A stretch of 13,275 bases of DNA from CAYWMP01 sp964459445 (GTDB lineage: Bacteria > Desulfobacterota > DSM-4660 > Desulfatiglandales > HGW-15), in contig CAYWMP010000164.1 of the NCBI GenBank assembly GCA_964459445.1, positions 1 through 13,275 of the forward strand, read 5' to 3'. The position numbers and the translations under genes are program-made. This document shows positions 6,801 through 13,275 of this stretch, in pieces (positions within the stretch are counted from its first letter, which is position 1; each line of letters begins with the position of its first letter). The notes beneath the pieces are model-generated. The model was not told where the DNA came from, searched no databases, and worked only from the letters and a program-made list of their open reading frames with translations.

Positions 6801-7997
6801 GTTATCGAAAGGAGCACGAAAGCCAAACTAAGGGAGATCCTCGTAGGTGAAAAGCTCAAGAGGCCTCTCAAAGATAAGAGGAGTGGAAAGACCCTCATAA
6901 CGACCAGAAGAACGATCACTGAAGAGGATATTGATGGCATCCCTCTGGAGATCTGGGTGGGCGCAGATCTTAAGGCGTCCATGGACCTCATAGAGAAGAT
7001 GGAAGCCATTGTGGACCGGTATAGGCGAAGGGTTGCCCAGATAAAGGAGCACTTCGATGATAGAATCGAAAGGCTGAGCATGGGTGACGAACTGGCGCCA
7101 GGGGTAATCAAGATGGTCAAGATCTATGTTGCGGTGAAGCGAAAACTCTCCGTGGGTGATAAAATGGCGGGGCGGCACGGCAACAAGGGCGTTCTTTCGC
7201 GGATTTTGCCTGTAGAAGACATGCCCTATTTCGAGGATGGCACACCGGTAGATATTATTCTAAATCCTCTCGGCGTGCCTTCAAGAATGAATGTGGGTCA
7301 GGTGCTGGAAGTGCATCTTGGCTGGGCCTCCCATGCCCTGGGAAAACAGGTGGGAGAATTGCTCGATCAGCTAAAAAAAGCAAATCAGATCAAGCGCAAA
7401 CTAAGGGAAATATTCCCCAAGGAGGATTACAACAGACACTTTAGGAGCCTGAAAGAGGACGAGGTCCTGGGCGTTGCGGGGTCTTTGAAAAACGGGGTAC
7501 ATATGGCTTCTCCAGTTTTTGACGGGGCTGAAGAGGAAGAAATCAAACTCTGTTTGGAGAATGCCGGTCTTCCAACAACCGGACAAACGACCCTTTATGA
7601 TGGCCGAACAGGAGAGCCGTTTGATCAGCAGGTGACCGTTGGCATGATGTACATGATGAAGCTCCACCACCTCGTGGATGACAAACTACATGCAAGGTCC
7701 ATAGGCCCCTATTCTCTTGTCACACAACAACCCTTGGGAGGAAAGGCCCAATTCGGCGGCCAGCGACTGGGTGAAATGGAGGTTTGGGCCATGGAGGCCT
7801 ATGGCGCGGCCTATTCCCTACAGGAGTTTTTAACCGTCAAATCCGATGACGTGGCCGGCCGAACGCGGATGTATGAAAGAATCGTTAAGGGAAACAATAT
7901 ACTGGAAGCAGGGCTTCCTGAATCCTTCAAGGTGCTCATCAAGGAGCTCCTGAGTCTTGGGCTTGAATTTCAGCTTTTTGAGGACAGCAAGGCATAG
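3885..7997 (+). CDS. rpoB: DNA-directed RNA polymerase subunit beta
   Basis: This 1370-residue protein is the beta subunit of core RNA polymerase. The rifampicin-binding region is at about 516-546 (GTSQLSQFMDQTNPLSEITH and on), with Q522, F523, D525, H535, R538 and S540 all in the sensitive form (E. coli Q513, F514, D516, H526, R529, S531). The catalytic-centre lysines lie in GDKMAGRHGNKG at K1093 and K1101 (E. coli K1065 and K1073). The C-terminus carries QPLGGKAQFGGQRLGEMEVW, the clamp/switch region that joins beta'. The protein is 28 residues longer than E. coli RpoB: nine before the rifampicin region and about nineteen between it and the catalytic lysines. ATG 3885 follows GAGGAGA; ATG 3894 is a less likely alternative. 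rpoC follows after 61 bases. Confidence 0.99.
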   Translation: MKAMDGASRRIRRNFGKIDKIIDIPNLIEIQKQSYERFLQKDVAPDERQDIGLQGAYRSVFPIRDFSGTSSLEFIRYTFEDVKYGEDECLDKGMTFEAPLKLTVRLLVFDTDVADGTKSIRDIKEQEIYFGTLPMMTERGTFIINGTERVVVSQLHRSPGVFFDHDKGKTHSSGKLLYSARIIPLRGSWLDFEFDPKDYLNVRIDRRRKFPATTFLKALGYSSKDILSHFYETEEIIVEKEQCLRPAKLENLYRQKIPRDIIKPKGRKVLAKEGERYTKRLHRIFESENVTHIPISFEDLEGRITADDLIDPSTGEVLVAGNQALTAETLQIIRDNEEINEIECLVLDAPGVSTTIRDTMMLDKIEDHDEAILEIYRKMRPSSPPTQEVANNFFNGLFFSLSTYDLSPVGRLKLNYRLGLDEPLELRTLRKEDIISTLKELIRLKNAEAMVDDIDNLGNRRIRAVGELLENQYRIGLVRMERAIKERMSLQEVETLMPHDLINSKPVSAVVKEFFGTSQLSQFMDQTNPLSEITHKRRLSALGPGGLTRERAGFEVRDVHPTHYGRICPIETPEGPNIGLIVSLSTYARVNQYGFIETPYREAANGKVSDKIDYLSALDEKDYPIAQANAPLDKKGAFIREEAAVRVEGEAGKAPIQTVKYMDVSPDQLVSVSASLIPFLEHDDANRALMGSNMQRQAVPLLQAKAPLVGTGLESVVARDSGVSVIARRDGVVEDVDASRIVIRSNGETEDQEEVEIYKIVKYKKSNQNTCYNQKPIVKRGEMVKKGQIIADGPATELGELALGQNVLVAFMSWGGYNFEDSIIISERVVKEDRYTSIHIEEFEVVSRDTKLGKEEITRDIPNVGEEALRNLDESGIIKVGADVGAGDILTGKITPKGETQLSPEEKLLRAIFGDKAGDVKDTSLRVPPGVEGIVIDTKIFSRRGVEKDQRSLEIEAEEKARLEKDLGDQNQVIERSTKAKLREILVGEKLKRPLKDKRSGKTLITTRRTITEEDIDGIPLEIWVGADLKASMDLIEKMEAIVDRYRRRVAQIKEHFDDRIERLSMGDELAPGVIKMVKIYVAVKRKLSVGDKMAGRHGNKGVLSRILPVEDMPYFEDGTPVDIILNPLGVPSRMNVGQVLEVHLGWASHALGKQVGELLDQLKKANQIKRKLREIFPKEDYNRHFRSLKEDEVLGVAGSLKNGVHMASPVFDGAEEEEIKLCLENAGLPTTGQTTLYDGRTGEPFDQQVTVGMMYMMKLHHLVDDKLHARSIGPYSLVTQQPLGGKAQFGGQRLGEMEVWAMEAYGAAYSLQEFLTVKSDDVAGRTRMYERIVKGNNILEAGLPESFKVLIKELLSLGLEFQLFEDSKA

Positions 7998-8058
7998 CGT
8001 CCTGCAAGAAAATACCTCTTAAATTTTCAGGAAGGAAGATTTAAGGAAGGAGATAAAA

Positions 8059-11000
8059 TTGGAAGAACTATACAATTTCTTCACAAAACCAAAGGATCCT
8101 TCAAGCTACAACGCCGTCAAGATCGCTCTTGCTTCACCGGAGAAAATCAGAGAAAGATCTTTCGGCGAAGTCAAAAAGCCTGAAACGATCAATTACCGGA
8201 CGTTCAAGCCCGAAAGGGACGGTCTCTTTTGTTCGAAGATCTTCGGTCCCATCAAGGACTATGAGTGCAATTGCGGTAAGTACAAAAGGATGAAACACCG
8301 GGGTATCGTGTGTGAGAAATGCGGTGTAGAGGTGATTCAATCCAAGGTAAGGCGTGAGCGTATGGGACACATCGAGTTGGCATCCCCCGTCGCCCACATT
8401 TGGTTTTTGAAATGTCTTCCTTCCAAGATTGGAAATCTGGTCGATCTGACCTTGAAAGACCTGGAGAGGGTTCTCTATTTCGAAAACTATATTGTTGTTG
8501 ATCCCAAGGATACGCCCCTTGCCAAGGGAACGCTCCTTACGGACGAACAACTGGCTCGGGCCCGGGAGGAATATGGGAAACGGTTTGACGTGGGCATCGG
8601 GGCAGAAGCTATCCAGGGGATTTTGCGCGGCCTGGAGCTTGAAGAGTTATCTGTCTCCCTCAGGGCTGACATGATGGAAACCCGGTCTGAAGCAAAACGA
8701 AAAAAACTGGCCAAACGACTTAAGGTAATTGATGCCTTCAAGGATTCAGGCAATCGGCCGGATTGGACTATTCTCAATGTAATTCCAGTTCTTCCTCCGG
8801 ATCTCAGGCCCCTCGTTCCCCTTGATGGCGGAAGGTTCGCCACCTCCGATCTCAATGACCTCTACCGACGGGTCATCAACCGAAACAATCGATTGAAAAG
8901 GCTCCTTGAACTAAACGCCCCGGATATCATCGTAAGGAATGAAAAAAGAATGCTCCAGGAGGCCGTTGATGTCCTCTTTGATAACGGCAGAAGGGGTAAG
9001 GTGGTGACCGGGGCCAACAAGAGGCCCTTTAAGTCCCTGAGTGATATGCTCAAGGGCAAGCAGGGACGTTTTCGCCAGAATCTACTCGGCAAGCGGGTTG
9101 ACTATTCAGGCAGGTCCGTGATTGTCGTGGGTCCCGACTTGAGATTGCACCAGTGTGGCCTACCAAAGAAAATGGCCCTGGAGTTGTTTAAACCTTTTAT
9201 TTACAACAAATTGGATGAAAAGGGCCTGGCAACGACCATCAAATCCGCCAAGAAAATGGTGGAAAGAGAAACACCGGAGGTCTGGGATGCCTTGGATGAG
9301 GTGGTCAAGGAATATTGTATCCTGCTAAACCGGGCACCCACGCTTCACCGGCTCGGCATTCAGGCCTTTGAACCTATTCTCATAGAAGGCAAGGCGATCC
9401 AACTTCACCCTCTGGTTTGTACGGCCTTTAATGCGGATTTCGACGGAGACCAGATGGCTGTGCATGTTCCTCTATCCATTGAGGCACAGATCGAGGCACG
9501 GGTCCTCATGATGTCCACAAACAACATACTCTCTCCCGCCAGCGGAGACCCCATCATCGTTCCCAGTCAGGACATCGTCCTTGGCATCTATTACATGACA
9601 AGGGAGAGGCCGCTCAGCAAAGGCGAAGGCAAAAGCTTTGCCAATCTGGAAGAAGTGAGAATGGCCTACGATGCGGGAGAGCTGGATCTCCATGCCTCCA
9701 TCAGGGTTAGGGTAAACGGGAAACTGGAAGAGACAACCACGGGGCGCGTCCTTCTCTACGAGGTATTGCCGACCGAGCATCTTGCCTTCGCTTCGGTAAA
9801 CAAAGTCATGACCAAGAAGGCATTGCGCAATCTGGTCAATGAATCCTATCGTAAGGAGGGCATCAAGGCGACGGTCATTCTGTCCGATAGGTTGAAGGAT
9901 ATCGGCTATAAGTACGCAACCCTGTCCGGCATTTCCATTTCTATGGATGACATGAAAATACCGTCTCGGAAACCCCAGATCATTGAAAAGGCCGAAAACG
10001 AAGTAAAAAGAATCGACGATCAATATAAGGGCGGCCTCATTACGGACGGGGAGAAGTATAATAAAGTCGTTGATATATGGGCCCAGTCCACCGAAAACAT
10101 CGCCTCGGAAATGATGAGCGAAATGGCGGTCGATGCCGTGAAGGGGGCCGATGGGAAAAAGGTCAAGAGCAGTAGCTTCAACGCGATCTATATGATGTCG
10201 GATTCGGGCTCACGGGGGAGCAAAGACCAGATGCGTCAGTTGGCGGGAATGAGGGGCCTTATGGCCAAACCCTCCGGCGAAATCATTGAAACGCCGATTA
10301 CGTCCAATTTTCGAGAAGGACTGACGGTCTTGCAGTATTTTATTTCCACCCATGGGGCGCGAAAGGGATTGGCTGATACGGCCTTGAAGACGGCAAATTC
10401 CGGATATCTCACGAGGAGACTGGTGGATGTGGCACAGGACACCGTCATCACCATGGAGGACTGTCAGACCGTTGACGGCATTTGGGTCACCGCTTTGGTG
10501 GAAGGCGGGGAGATCATTCAGAGGGTCGGGGACAGGGTCTTGGGTCGGGTGACCCTTGAGGAGGTCATTGACCCCATCACCGGTGATCTCCTGGTGCCGG
10601 CTAATGAAGCAATCGAAGAAGAAACGGTTGAGAAAATTGAAAGTGCGGGACTGGAGCGGATCAGAATCCGATCGGTTTTAACCTGCGATGCAAAGCGGGG
10701 TGTATGCAAAAAGTGTTACGGCCGGGATCTGGCCCATGGCCACGAGGTCAACATTGGGGAGGCTATCGGGATTATCGCGGCACAGTCCATTGGGGAGCCC
10801 GGGACGCAGCTCACCATGAGAACCTTCCATATCGGCGGAACAGCAAGCCGACGAGTCGAGCAAACGACCATTCAGGCCAGGAACGGTGGTAAGACCAGCT
10901 TCCTGGACCTCAAGACCGTAAAGAATGAAGAAGGCGACCAAGTGGTCATGAACAGGAACGGTGAGATCGCCATCCTAGGTAAGGGCGGGCGAGAAATTGA

Positions 11001-12135
11001 AAGGTATCCTATTATATACGGCGCCATATTGAAGGTCAAAAACGGACAGAAGATTAAGGGCAATCAGGTGCTGGCGGAGTGGGATCCCTTTACCATTCCC
11101 ATCATCACCGAAGTGCCAGGCGTGGTCAAGTTCGGGGACGTGATGGATGCTGTGACCATGCAGGAGAAGCGGGACAAGGTCACGGGCAAAATCAGCCGGG
11201 TCATTGTGGAATCGAGAAGCATCGAGGCCAGGCCGCGCATTTCCATCAAGGACAAAAAGGGCGCCACGGCATCCACCCCGGGTTCGGCCAGAGCCAAGGC
11301 CCGGTACCATCTTCCTATCGGCGCCATCATTATGGTCAATGAGGGCGACGAGGTGGGTGCGGGGACGGCCCTTGCCAAAATTCCCCGTGAGACGACCAAA
11401 ACAAAGGATATCACGGGCGGTCTGCCAAGGGTCGCCGAACTCTTCGAGGTGCGCAAGCCCAAGGAACACGCCGTTCTCACTGAGATCGACGGGACGGTCT
11501 CCTTTGGTCAGTACAGCAAGGGCAGGCGGAAGGTCACGATCACGCCCGAAATCGGCGACTCCATAGATTACTTCATCTCAAAGGGCAAACACGTCAGTGT
11601 CCTTGAGGGCGATTATGTGAGGGCAGGTGAAGCGCTCATGGACGGGTCCGCCAATCCCCACGACATTTTAAGGATCAGGGGGATCAAGGAACTGGCCAAG
11701 TATCTGGTGGATGAGGTCCAGGAGGTCTACCGGTTGCAGGGGGTGAGCATCAATGACAAACATATAGAAGTCATTGTCAAGCAGATGCTCCGCCAGGTGA
11801 CCGTAACCGATATCGGCGATACCAATTTTCTCCTGGGAGAAAATGTAGAAAAATGGCGATTTGAAGATGAGAATAGAAAAATTGTTGAAAGCGGCGGAAA
11901 AGCGGCCGTTGCAGAGCCTCTTCTCCTAGGGATCACCAAGGCTTCTCTGAGCACGGAAAGCTTTATTTCAGCGGCGTCTTTTCAGGAGACGACGAAGGTC
12001 CTTTCCGATGCTAGTGTGGCAGGAAAGGTGGATCACCTGAACGGATTGAAGGAGAATGTCATTATGGGGCGCCTGATTCCTGCCGGAACCGGTGTGCCTG
12101 ATTACAGGAGTGTAGAAATTGATGTCGCGAATTGA
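8059..12135 (+). CDS. rpoC: DNA-directed RNA polymerase subunit beta'
   Basis: This 1358-residue protein is the beta' subunit holding the catalytic Mg. Zinc site 1 is C70, C72, C85, C88. The catalytic motif NADFDGD has D460, D462, D464, the same numbers as E. coli. The bridge helix spans about 761-795 (from FISTHGARKGLADTAL). Zinc site 2 is C802, C876, C883, C886. The trigger loop is GTQLTMRTFHIGG with M920, R921, H924. A segment of about 180 residues (about 931-1113) interrupts the trigger loop before TKDITGGLPRVAELFE; this is the SI3-type insertion of Proteobacteria. The start is TTG at 8059, with AGGAAGGAG at 8044-8052: the residues MEELYNFFTKPKDP match the family N-terminus and no ATG occurs until within the zinc ribbon. 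Confidence 0.99.
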   Translation: MEELYNFFTKPKDPSSYNAVKIALASPEKIRERSFGEVKKPETINYRTFKPERDGLFCSKIFGPIKDYECNCGKYKRMKHRGIVCEKCGVEVIQSKVRRERMGHIELASPVAHIWFLKCLPSKIGNLVDLTLKDLERVLYFENYIVVDPKDTPLAKGTLLTDEQLARAREEYGKRFDVGIGAEAIQGILRGLELEELSVSLRADMMETRSEAKRKKLAKRLKVIDAFKDSGNRPDWTILNVIPVLPPDLRPLVPLDGGRFATSDLNDLYRRVINRNNRLKRLLELNAPDIIVRNEKRMLQEAVDVLFDNGRRGKVVTGANKRPFKSLSDMLKGKQGRFRQNLLGKRVDYSGRSVIVVGPDLRLHQCGLPKKMALELFKPFIYNKLDEKGLATTIKSAKKMVERETPEVWDALDEVVKEYCILLNRAPTLHRLGIQAFEPILIEGKAIQLHPLVCTAFNADFDGDQMAVHVPLSIEAQIEARVLMMSTNNILSPASGDPIIVPSQDIVLGIYYMTRERPLSKGEGKSFANLEEVRMAYDAGELDLHASIRVRVNGKLEETTTGRVLLYEVLPTEHLAFASVNKVMTKKALRNLVNESYRKEGIKATVILSDRLKDIGYKYATLSGISISMDDMKIPSRKPQIIEKAENEVKRIDDQYKGGLITDGEKYNKVVDIWAQSTENIASEMMSEMAVDAVKGADGKKVKSSSFNAIYMMSDSGSRGSKDQMRQLAGMRGLMAKPSGEIIETPITSNFREGLTVLQYFISTHGARKGLADTALKTANSGYLTRRLVDVAQDTVITMEDCQTVDGIWVTALVEGGEIIQRVGDRVLGRVTLEEVIDPITGDLLVPANEAIEEETVEKIESAGLERIRIRSVLTCDAKRGVCKKCYGRDLAHGHEVNIGEAIGIIAAQSIGEPGTQLTMRTFHIGGTASRRVEQTTIQARNGGKTSFLDLKTVKNEEGDQVVMNRNGEIAILGKGGREIERYPIIYGAILKVKNGQKIKGNQVLAEWDPFTIPIITEVPGVVKFGDVMDAVTMQEKRDKVTGKISRVIVESRSIEARPRISIKDKKGATASTPGSARAKARYHLPIGAIIMVNEGDEVGAGTALAKIPRETTKTKDITGGLPRVAELFEVRKPKEHAVLTEIDGTVSFGQYSKGRRKVTITPEIGDSIDYFISKGKHVSVLEGDYVRAGEALMDGSANPHDILRIRGIKELAKYLVDEVQEVYRLQGVSINDKHIEVIVKQMLRQVTVTDIGDTNFLLGENVEKWRFEDENRKIVESGGKAAVAEPLLLGITKASLSTESFISAASFQETTKVLSDASVAGKVDHLNGLKENVIMGRLIPAGTGVPDYRSVEIDVAN

Positions 12136-12163
12136 GATTTGAGTAAAATATCTCGAAAATCGC

Positions 12164-12192
12164 TTGACAAAAAGAGGAAGAAAAAATAGATT
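12164..12192 (+). promoter_or_regulatory. Sigma-70-type promoter for rpsL-rpsG
   Basis: A perfect -35 box TTGACA at 12164-12169 is followed, after exactly 17 bases, by TAGATT at 12187-12192 (four of six matches to TATAAT). The spacer is purine-rich (AAAAGAGGAAGAAAAAA). Transcription would begin near 12199, leaving a leader of about 80 bases before rpsL. It starts 28 bases after the rpoC stop, so the str operon can be transcribed independently of rpoBC as well as by readthrough, since I see no terminator after rpoC. Confidence 0.75.
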
Positions 12193-12214
12193 CACTACTT
12201 TTGTGAGTTTTACG

Positions 12215-12243
12215 GGGGCCCTATTTTTGCCCCTGTGCGGGCC
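12215..12243 (+). promoter_or_regulatory. Mutually exclusive hairpins in the rpsL leader
   Basis: Two stems compete for the same bases. GGGGC 12215-12219 can pair with GCCCC 12229-12233 (9-nt loop), or GGCCC 12217-12221 can pair with GGGCC 12239-12243 (17-nt loop). They sit within the predicted leader, 35 bases before the rpsL start. Neither is followed by a U-run. Such alternative pairing can belong to a protein-responsive leader, but no known str-operon leader motif was recognised here. Confidence 0.4.
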
Positions 12244-12278
12244 GAAAAAATCGCAACGAGGTTACCGGAGAATAGGCT

Positions 12279-12656
12279 ATGCCGACAATCAATCAACTCA
12301 TTAGAAAGGGACGTCAAAAGGCGAGGAAAAAGGTTAAAACCCCCGCCCTGCAGAGCTGCCCTCAAAAAAGAGGCGTGTGTGTTCGCGTCTATACCGCTAC
12401 CCCCAAGAAACCCAATTCCGCCCTTAGAAAGGTCGCGAGGGTCCGACTCACCAACGGCATTGAGGTGACCTCCTATATTCCGGGAGTCGGTCATAATCTA
12501 CAGGAGCACTCCGTCGTTTTGATTCGAGGCGGCCGTGTCAAGGATTTGCCCGGTGTGAGGTATCATATTATCAGAGGCACCATGGATACCTCCGGTGTGG
12601 ATGACAGACGCCGGGGAAGATCGAAATACGGTGCCAAAAGGCCGAAGGGGATTTAA
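12279..12656 (+). CDS. rpsL: 30S ribosomal protein S12
   Basis: S12 lies at the decoding centre of the small subunit and helps control accuracy. The 125 residues are typical and begin MPTINQLIRKGRQKARKK. The TPKKPNSALRK loop (41-51) carries K43 and K44, and GGRVKDLPGVRYH (84-96) carries K88 and D89, the aspartate that is beta-methylthiolated in many bacteria. The positions where streptomycin-resistance changes usually fall (K43, K88, counting Met as 1) are wild type, so a sensitive ribosome is expected. The ATG at 12279 has CGGAG at 12266-12270. rpsG follows 11 bases later. Confidence 0.98.
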   Translation: MPTINQLIRKGRQKARKKVKTPALQSCPQKRGVCVRVYTATPKKPNSALRKVARVRLTNGIEVTSYIPGVGHNLQEHSVVLIRGGRVKDLPGVRYHIIRGTMDTSGVDDRRRGRSKYGAKRPKGI

Positions 12657-12667
12657 AGGAGTTTCCA

Positions 12668-13138
12668 ATGCCCAGGAAAAGAGAGGCTTCAAAAAGAGAG
12701 ATCATACCTGACCCAAAGTACAAAAGTCGGCTTTTGGCCAAGTTCACCAATAGTTTAATGAGTGAAGGAAAAAAGAGCCTGGCTCAATCCATACTCTACG
12801 ACGCGTTGGATATAATCGGGCGAAAGACCAAGGAGGATCCCCTCTCCCTCTTTCAAAAGGCCGTAAACAACGTCAAACCGGTTGTCGAGGTCAAATCCCG
12901 CCGCGTTGGCGGGTCCACCTACCAGGTCCCCACTGAGGTGAGACCTTCACGAAGTCAGGCCCTCAGCATCCGGTGGATCATTTCCTTTGCACATGGCAGG
13001 GGAGAAAAGAGCATGGCCGCCAAGTTGGCCGGCGAGTTTTTGGATGCGGCGAATGGAAGAGGGGCGGCCATTAAGAAAAAGGATGATACCCACAGAATGG
13101 CGGAAGCCAATAAGGCCTTCGCCCATTACCGGTGGTAG
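12668..13138 (+). CDS. rpsG: 30S ribosomal protein S7
   Basis: S7 nucleates assembly of the 30S head by binding the 3' major domain of 16S rRNA and lies at the E site and mRNA exit. It has 156 residues, the standard length, starts MPRKREASKREIIPDPKYKS, and contains the RNA-binding beta-hairpin region VGGSTYQVPTEVRPSRSQAL at about 80-99. The C-terminal helix ends AFAHYRW. AAGGAG at 12656-12661 overlaps the rpsL stop codon and lies 6 bases before the ATG, so the two genes are closely coupled. In E. coli S7 represses translation from the longer rpsL-rpsG junction; here the junction has only 11 bases, so that operator cannot be present in the same form. Confidence 0.98.
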   Translation: MPRKREASKREIIPDPKYKSRLLAKFTNSLMSEGKKSLAQSILYDALDIIGRKTKEDPLSLFQKAVNNVKPVVEVKSRRVGGSTYQVPTEVRPSRSQALSIRWIISFAHGRGEKSMAAKLAGEFLDAANGRGAAIKKKDDTHRMAEANKAFAHYRW

Positions 13139-13170
13139 AAAAAGCGTTACGGCTCACCGGCGCCTATAGA

Positions 13171-13190
13171 GAAAAGCGGAACAGCTTTTT
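13171..13190 (+). terminator. Weak hairpin plus U-run after rpsG (possible attenuator)
   Basis: GAAAAGC 13171-13177 can pair with GCUUUUU 13184-13190 (six Watson-Crick pairs, one G-U) around a GGAACA loop, and its 3' arm is itself a run of U followed by CAUUUU. It resembles a poor intrinsic terminator with only two G-C pairs, 33 bases after the rpsG stop. It may reduce readthrough into the next gene or be chance. The rest of the 113-base rpsG-to-next-gene gap shows no clear promoter. Confidence 0.3.
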
Positions 13191-13251
13191 CATTTTCCCC
13201 ACTATGGGCCCTGAGCATTAAACGAGCACCCAGTCACGAAGGAGGTTAGCG

Positions 13252-13275
13252 ATGTCGAAGAAGAAATTTGAGAGG
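13252..13275 (+). CDS. tuf: Probable elongation factor Tu, 5' end (partial); EF-G is the alternative
   Basis: ATG 13252 is preceded at ideal spacing by a perfect ribosome binding site, AAGGAGGT at 13239-13246. The eight codons present read MSKKKFER. EF-Tu proteins typically begin M(A/S)KxKFERTKPHVN, so KFER after a short lysine-rich lead is the best match. In the usual str operon, however, fusA (EF-G) comes directly after rpsG, and EF-G starts generally read M-(5-7 residues)-E(K/R)xRNIGI, which eight residues cannot exclude. The next base-pairs outside the window would settle it. If it is tuf, fusA has been lost or moved from its usual slot. Confidence 0.62.

Noticed and set aside
9472..10023. 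183-codon open frame on the - strand inside rpoC
   Set aside because: It is antisense to conserved RpoC sequence with no family resemblance and no upstream signals.
12132..12156. Inverted repeat TTGAGAT/ATCTCGA over the rpoC stop codon
   Set aside because: It is a short A/T-rich stem with an 11-base loop and no U-run, too weak for a terminator call.
13142..13170. TATAGA as a -10 box for the gene at 13252
   Set aside because: No acceptable -35 lies upstream at the right distance.

Overview
This window is a chromosomal housekeeping region: the translation/transcription super-cluster found in most bacteria, running entirely on the + strand. The order is tuf(3' end) - rpmG - tRNA-Trp - secE - nusG - rplK - rplA - rplJ - rplL - rpoB - rpoC - rpsL - rpsG - probable tuf(5' end). 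The gene order, the RpoC N-terminus, an SI3-like insertion in the RpoC trigger loop and a roughly balanced base composition suggest a proteobacterium in the broad sense, most probably a Desulfobacterota (former Deltaproteobacteria) member. That placement comes from family resemblance, not from a database search.

Layout. Positions 1-68 hold the last 21 codons of an EF-Tu gene. A 106-base gap with a strong two-stage hairpin leads to rpmG (L33). A second structured gap, with an 8-bp stem and a possible pseudoknot, precedes a complete tRNA-Trp with an encoded CCA. secE and nusG follow: the Sec translocon subunit and the transcription elongation/antitermination factor. Next come rplK and rplA (L11, L1), a 116-base leader resembling the L10-autoregulated leader, and rplJ and rplL (L10, L7/L12). 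rpoB and rpoC encode the two catalytic subunits of RNA polymerase. A good sigma-70-type promoter lies just after rpoC and drives the str operon genes rpsL (S12) and rpsG (S7). The window ends eight codons into a gene that reads MSKKKFER, most like the start of EF-Tu.

The genes supply the ribosomal stalk (L10, L7/L12, L11), the L1 stalk, the decoding-site proteins S12 and S7, core RNA polymerase (beta, beta'), NusG (which couples polymerase to the ribosome or Rho), EF-Tu, and SecE for co-translational export. Tight spacing from nusG to rpoC suggests co-transcription, with local feedback control at the L10 leader.

All proteins are full length with intact active-site and metal-binding residues. 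I see no mobile element, CRISPR array, toxin-antitoxin pair, phage gene, pseudogene or antisense gene, and no hidden novel system. What deserves a second look is mostly intergenic: the two structured RNA elements around rpmG, the alternative hairpins in the rpsL leader, the lysine-rich N-terminal extension of SecE, and the apparent absence of fusA between rpsG and the next gene.
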